From assembly GCA_021840785.1 (NCBI GenBank), contig JAKBXD010000027.1, positions 1-16,138 on the forward strand: a DNA stretch of 16,138 bases, in the 5' to 3' direction. This document shows, one piece after another, positions 12,913-16,138 of this stretch (position 1 is its first letter; every line of letters starts with the position of its first letter). A program made the translations under genes and the position numbers. The notes below the pieces were generated by a model, which worked only from the letters and a program-made list of their open reading frames with translations, was not told the DNA's origin and searched no databases. The DNA comes from Pseudomonadota bacterium (GTDB lineage Bacteria; Pseudomonadota; Gammaproteobacteria; Acidithiobacillales; Acidithiobacillaceae).

Positions 12913-13234
12913 GGCGGCATTGCCGGCACGGGTTCAATTCCGCAAATGGGAATCGAACTGGCCACATCATCCGCTCTGTCCCAGGCTCAACCCCAAATCC
13001 AGGGGCAGCAATACCGCCTGTGCCCGTTGCAATTCGTCAGCCCGCGTTACGCAGCTACTCCTGCGCCACCGCTATAGGCGCTGCTCCACCTGCTGGTCGT
13101 GCCACGCCATGGCTATTCCATGAAAACCATGGCTTATTTGGCTATTGACTATTTATAACGACAGTTGGAATGAGGCTGTTATACTTGCCCGATTTGCCTA
13201 TACTATTTCGCTGTAGCCATGAGGAGGACCCACC

Positions 13235-13456
13235 ATGCACCTTGAGCGCATCACTATCGATCCACAGCAATGCGGCGGACGGCCCTGTATTCGAGGGCTG
13301 CGTATTCGGGTACAGGACATTCTCGAACTCTTGGCGGCAGGAGCGACGACCGCGGAGATTCTGGAAGATTACCCCTACCTGGAACCCGAAGATATCGCCG
13401 CCAGCCTCCATTACGCTGCGCAGCAAGCGGACCACGCCATTCTTTATGTGGCCTGA
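13235..13456 (+). CDS. DUF433-family antitoxin (73 aa)
   Basis: The product (MHLERITIDPQQCGGRPCIRGLRIRVQDIL...) has all hallmarks of DUF433: I-x-x-x-P-x-x-x-x-G-R-P-x-I-x-G at the start, LRIRVQDILELLAAG, then EILEDYPYLEPEDIAASLHYAA. The domain is usually a VapB-type antitoxin paired with a DUF5615 PIN-like toxin. GAGGAGG precedes the ATG. Its TGA stop shares bases with the ATG of the toxin frame (TGATG at 13454-13458), the normal coupled layout, but that toxin is decayed. No obvious sigma70 promoter was found upstream. Confidence 0.9.
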   Translation: MHLERITIDPQQCGGRPCIRGLRIRVQDILELLAAGATTAEILEDYPYLEPEDIAASLHYAAQQADHAILYVA

Positions 13457-13779
13457 TGCAATTTTTAGTGGAGGCTACCACCCGCTGCCCGATAGATCAG
13501 TGCGCAAGGTTACCCAGCCTGCCATGTTGTCGACATAGGTATGGCCAGTGCTCATGATCCGCAAATATGGGATCGTGCATATGGGATGGCGCTATCATCA
13601 TAACCAAGGATGAAGATTTCGCTATACTCCGCACGTTACGTCCCGATGACCCCAATATTATCTGGTTACGCACTCCCAACTGCCGAAGGCAGATACTGCT
13701 TGATGGCTTTGCCCGCCTATAGCCACAAAAGCTGGATAGACTGAACCAGGGCGAGACGCTCATCGAGCTGAGAAGCTAG
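13456..13779 (+). pseudogene. Decayed PIN-like toxin (DUF5615 family)
   Basis: The gene begins MQFLVEA, the usual toxin start, in frame 1. It then shifts to the second frame (LPPAAR, amber TAG, SAQGYPACHVVDIGMASAHDP, QIWDRAYG) and back to frame 1 (GAIIITKDEDFAILRTLRPDD, PNIIWLRT). A second amber TAG at 13720 interrupts before PQKLDRLNQGETLIELRS. Both ambers stand where intact family members have Trp (the ARW and LWP positions), consistent with TGG to TAG changes. The conserved TKDEDF motif survives. With two frameshifts and two stops it cannot make an intact toxin, while the upstream antitoxin remains intact. Confidence 0.8.
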
Positions 13780-13780
13780 C

Positions 13781-13915
13781 CACTATCGCTTCGGGACCCG
13801 TGCCCAGGCAGAATCTGCAATTTGGGAGTGCATTGAGATTTTCTACAACCGCCAACGCTTGCATTCGCGGATTGGTTTCCTGGCCCCCGCTATGTTCGCA
13901 CGGCTGGCAGCTTGA
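13781..13915 (+). pseudogene. C-terminal remnant of an IS3-family transposase (OrfB)
   Basis: A 44-codon frame reads HYRFGTRAQAESAIW, then ECIEIFYNRQRLHSRIGFLAP, then AMFARLAA and stop. This is the end of an IS3-family rve/DDE transposase ('yi.vFYNrqR.HsalgylsP'). It has no start and its upstream part is missing, directly abutting the toxin remnant. The following bases to about 13949 (ending CCACCTCA) probably hold the right end of the IS. The element has been truncated. Confidence 0.8.
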
Positions 13916-13949
13916 AACGGTGTCGTCTACAATTGTCAGGCCACCTCAC

Positions 13950-14800
13950 TTGATCGTCGGCAAAAGACTGTTATGTATACCTCGTGATTATATATAGCAG
14001 TAAAGCTGCAAGCCTTGCTGCAACTGGGTTGTACGCCAGAAACTTACTCGCGAGATCTACATAATAAACGCTGTTTTGGAAATTCCAGTAAGATGACTGA
14101 CCACCGGTGGTGCCAAATATTGGTATCAGGCTTTTCGATCGGGAACAGTGGTAGAACTCACAGGCAACCACCTCTCCGAGCAATAAATTAAAGGTGATCT
14201 GAAGATCAATGATCAGCATTGTGGCCATGCAACAAGCCGGTGGCAGAGGTGGTAATCTGCAGCGCAGGGGAAGCACGGTTGCAGTGGCTACACACCAGAC
14301 CACCCAGCTTTATGTATAAGCATAGCGACACTGTTCGTACCAAATGGCCAGCATTGACAGGCTTACAGCCAGCTCGACATGCATGCTATACATAATCACG
14401 ATGTATACATAAAGCTGCTTATGTATATATATACATAAAGACTGATTGCAGACATTCAGCAGCGGAATGCAAATGACATCATCCGACCCAAAACGGCCCT
14501 CGACCTCGTGACAGCGAACATCCACCACTATTGTTTGTTGGACTGGACAGCCTCACCCTGTGCTAGGGTATCCCCATCACCAACAAGGAGAAGATGCCTT
14601 GGGATTCAGTCCGAGAGACATGAAATACAACGGGGATGTTCTGACGGAGCCAGAAATGCGAGAGAACCCAGTGAGGTTGGATCATCTGTGGCCGTGGATG
14701 GCGTCATGGCCGGGATCGACTACTTGCAGCCAGATACGAATGGAGCTGCTTGCTTTCCGCATCTAGCGCAGATGAATTAGTAACATTGGGAGGATCACCT
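13950..14800. other. Gene-poor AT-richer region with repeated TTATGTATA motif
   Basis: No convincing coding sequence was found on either strand; short frames here lack family resemblance or ribosome sites. The stretch contains six copies of TTATGTATA or its complement, a 14-base inverted repeat and a 20-bp palindrome (see the separate entry). Its base composition is lower in GC than the transfer genes. Confidence 0.5.
13971..14438. repeat. TTATGTATA repeat family with palindrome
   Basis: Copies lie at 13971-13979, 14310-14318 and 14419-14427 (+) and at 14387-14395, 14404-14412 and 14430-14438 (-). A 20-bp perfect palindrome (14419-14438) is formed by the last pair, and 14305-14318 is an exact inverted repeat of 14404-14417 (CAGCTTTATGTATA). 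Confidence 0.55.
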
Positions 14801-16138
14801 ATGGATTCTATGATTGTGCTGCAAAACAATCTACAGGCAACGCTCAACATCTCGGTGGATGCCCAGCCCGCACTCAATGAGAGTTATTGGGGGCGGGTCC
14901 ATGAAAGTGCCCCAGGCGAGCAAACTAATTCGCTATTCTGGGTGAGCAGGTCAGCAGGCATTCCCGACACGGATAGTTTTAGGTTCAGTGCCAGGACTCA
15001 GATCGCTGGGATCGATATCGAACTGCTCGTGGAGCTGGATGGGACATGGGATGGCAGCATTCTTCAGATCGCAGTGAGAGCTGGCGACAACACCAGCGAA
15101 TGGTCTGCCGACAGAGAAACATCCCTCACTTTCGTTGGCAATGACGGGGAGTCATATCGTCTTTCGGGAAGTTATGTTAGCGAGAGTGCACGATATGACA
15201 ATGTGCGTTTTGTGGTGAGCCAGACAATCCTGCCGCAGATCAACCATATGGTTGTGCTGATGCTGGAGAATCGCTCATTCGACAATCTTTTGGGCTGGCT
15301 ATATGACGGCCCTGACGATGAACCTGAAGTCTACATTCCGAATGATTCGCCTAATTCGTTCAACGGGCTTACGGCGAATACTTACACGAATTCCGACTCG
15401 AGGGTTAACGCTGGAACGCCGGCGCTAGCCACCAGAGGAACGACAAATTGGCCAGTGAACAATAGGACCGTAGCGGATAGTTGTGTGCCAGACCCCGACC
15501 CCGGCGAAAAATTTGACCGATGTCGAACACAAATCAGCAATGGGATGGGAGGATTCCTTGCCGATTACGTGACCTCGGTTGAGGCCGCTGGCGGCCCCCT
15601 GGAGAGCGCAAAGCAGATCATGCAGGCCTACGCTCCAGAACAGATCCCTGTGATTACAGGCCTCGCAAAACATTTCGCAGTGTCTGATGCCTGGCATGCT
15701 TCTGTACCAAGCCAAACCTGGCCGAATCGAGCTTTCGTACAGGCTGGTGCATCGGCTGGTCATGTGAATAATGATGGCTGGCCCTGGAATATCCCCACCA
15801 TCTTCGATGTACTGGACACGCAGGGGTTGAAATGGCGTGTGTACAATAACAGTGCGCTGCCTTCTTTAACTAAAACGATGTTCTTCGAAAAATATGGCAC
15901 GAATGAAACAAACTTTGGCGGTATTGGAGATTTCCAGGAGGCGTGCCAAACAGGCAATCTGCCGGTATTCACCTTCCTGGAACCAAGTTTCGGCCCTTAT
16001 GAGCACGATGAGAGCTACCATCCGCCCTATGACATAAAGCCAGGTGAGGCTTTTCTGGCGAAGATCTACGATTTGCTACGCACAAGCCCGGCACGCGACA
16101 AAACCCTGTTCATTGTGCTGTTCGATGAACACGTCGGA
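14801..16138 (+). CDS. Phospholipase C / acid phosphatase-type phosphoesterase, 3' end beyond the window
   Basis: 446 codons are visible and the frame is open at the right edge. GGGAGG precedes the ATG by 7 bases. Residues 1-140 form a beta-rich domain of unknown type (possibly aegerolysin-like, low confidence). From residue 148 the phosphoesterase family (PF04185-type) begins: HMVVLMLENRSFDNLLGWL, where E156 and N157 would be metal ligands; later VPSQTWPNRAFVQAG and, at the edge, FIVLFDEHVG, matching the family 'DEHgG' motif with Val in place of Gly. The enzyme should hydrolyse phosphoester headgroups or similar substrates. No signal peptide is visible at the N-terminus, unusual for this secreted family. 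GC content is lower than the transfer genes. Confidence 0.82.
   Translation, partial: MDSMIVLQNNLQATLNISVDAQPALNESYWGRVHESAPGEQTNSLFWVSRSAGIPDTDSFRFSARTQIAGIDIELLVELDGTWDGSILQIAVRAGDNTSEWSADRETSLTFVGNDGESYRLSGSYVSESARYDNVRFVVSQTILPQINHMVVLMLENRSFDNLLGWLYDGPDDEPEVYIPNDSPNSFNGLTANTYTNSDSRVNAGTPALATRGTTNWPVNNRTVADSCVPDPDPGEKFDRCRTQISNGMGGFLADYVTSVEAAGGPLESAKQIMQAYAPEQIPVITGLAKHFAVSDAWHASVPSQTWPNRAFVQAGASAGHVNNDGWPWNIPTIFDVLDTQGLKWRVYNNSALPSLTKTMFFEKYGTNETNFGGIGDFQEACQTGNLPVFTFLEPSFGPYEHDESYHPPYDIKPGEAFLAKIYDLLRTSPARDKTLFIVLFDEHVG

Noticed and set aside
12925..12965. Possible tRNA gene suggested by GGGTTCAATTCC and GGGAATCGAAC
   Set aside because: The bases flanking each T-loop-like sequence do not pair as a T stem, and no acceptor or anticodon arm can be built.
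13971..14303. 110-residue minus-strand frame in the AT-rich region
   Set aside because: Cysteine- and leucine-rich with no domain pattern or ribosome site; overlaps the repeat cluster.
14560..14766. 68-residue open frame before the phosphoesterase gene
   Set aside because: No homology recognised and no clear ribosome site, the region is repeat-rich and looks non-coding.

Overview
The window looks like part of an integrative conjugative element or plasmid from a GC-rich gamma- or Acidithiobacillia-type proteobacterium. That assignment is an inference: the conjugation genes have the gene order and protein types of the IncI (R64 Tra / Dot-Icm, type IVB) class, and Acidithiobacillus-like elements are one plausible home. 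No integrase, relaxase or attachment site is visible here.

Left arm (1-3.2 kb). Two leftward operons flank a divergent control region. The first (684 to <1) encodes four small proteins, one with a LuxR/GerE-type helix-turn-helix (HTH). The second (2657 to 827) encodes an XRE-type repressor, a DUF6932-like nucleotidyltransferase and an unrecognised 318-residue protein; successive genes overlap by 4 bases, and a terminator lies at 774-795. Rightwards from 2748 runs a Cro-like regulator. Related 15-bp palindromes (TTGCGTGAAGCGCAA type) sit at 2685-2699, 2723-2737 and 746-760, each on or next to a sigma70-like promoter. This suggests one repressor controls both the rightward replication/transfer genes and the leftward LuxR-HTH operon.

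Replication module (3.2-6.0 kb). It holds a small membrane protein, a DUF1376-like protein, a small winged-helix-like protein, a lambda-O-like initiator and a DnaC-type helicase loader. The initiator gene contains seven copies of an 11-bp CCGCACCACGT-type repeat, AT-rich stretches and a perfect 10-bp-arm hairpin. Together these look like an origin embedded in the initiator gene, as in lambdoid phages.

Transfer module (6.0-11.7 kb). It holds an exported DotD/TcpQ-like protein, a lytic transglycosylase, TraM/DotI, TraN/DotH, TraO/DotG, a small sigma70-like protein, TraP/DotF and TraQ/DotE. The genes overlap or are closely spaced with the replication genes, so replication and transfer may be one ~9 kb transcription unit. 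The rest of a type IVB apparatus (ATPases, TraI, TraU, TraY, coupling protein) is not in the window.

Right arm (11.7-16.1 kb) is a patchwork. It contains a convergent Fic-domain protein with apparent autoregulatory sites, an intact DUF433 antitoxin followed by a decayed PIN-like toxin, an IS3-family transposase tail, about 0.85 kb of AT-richer non-coding DNA with a repeated TTATGTATA motif, and the 5' part of a phospholipase C/acid phosphatase-type phosphoesterase that runs off the right edge.
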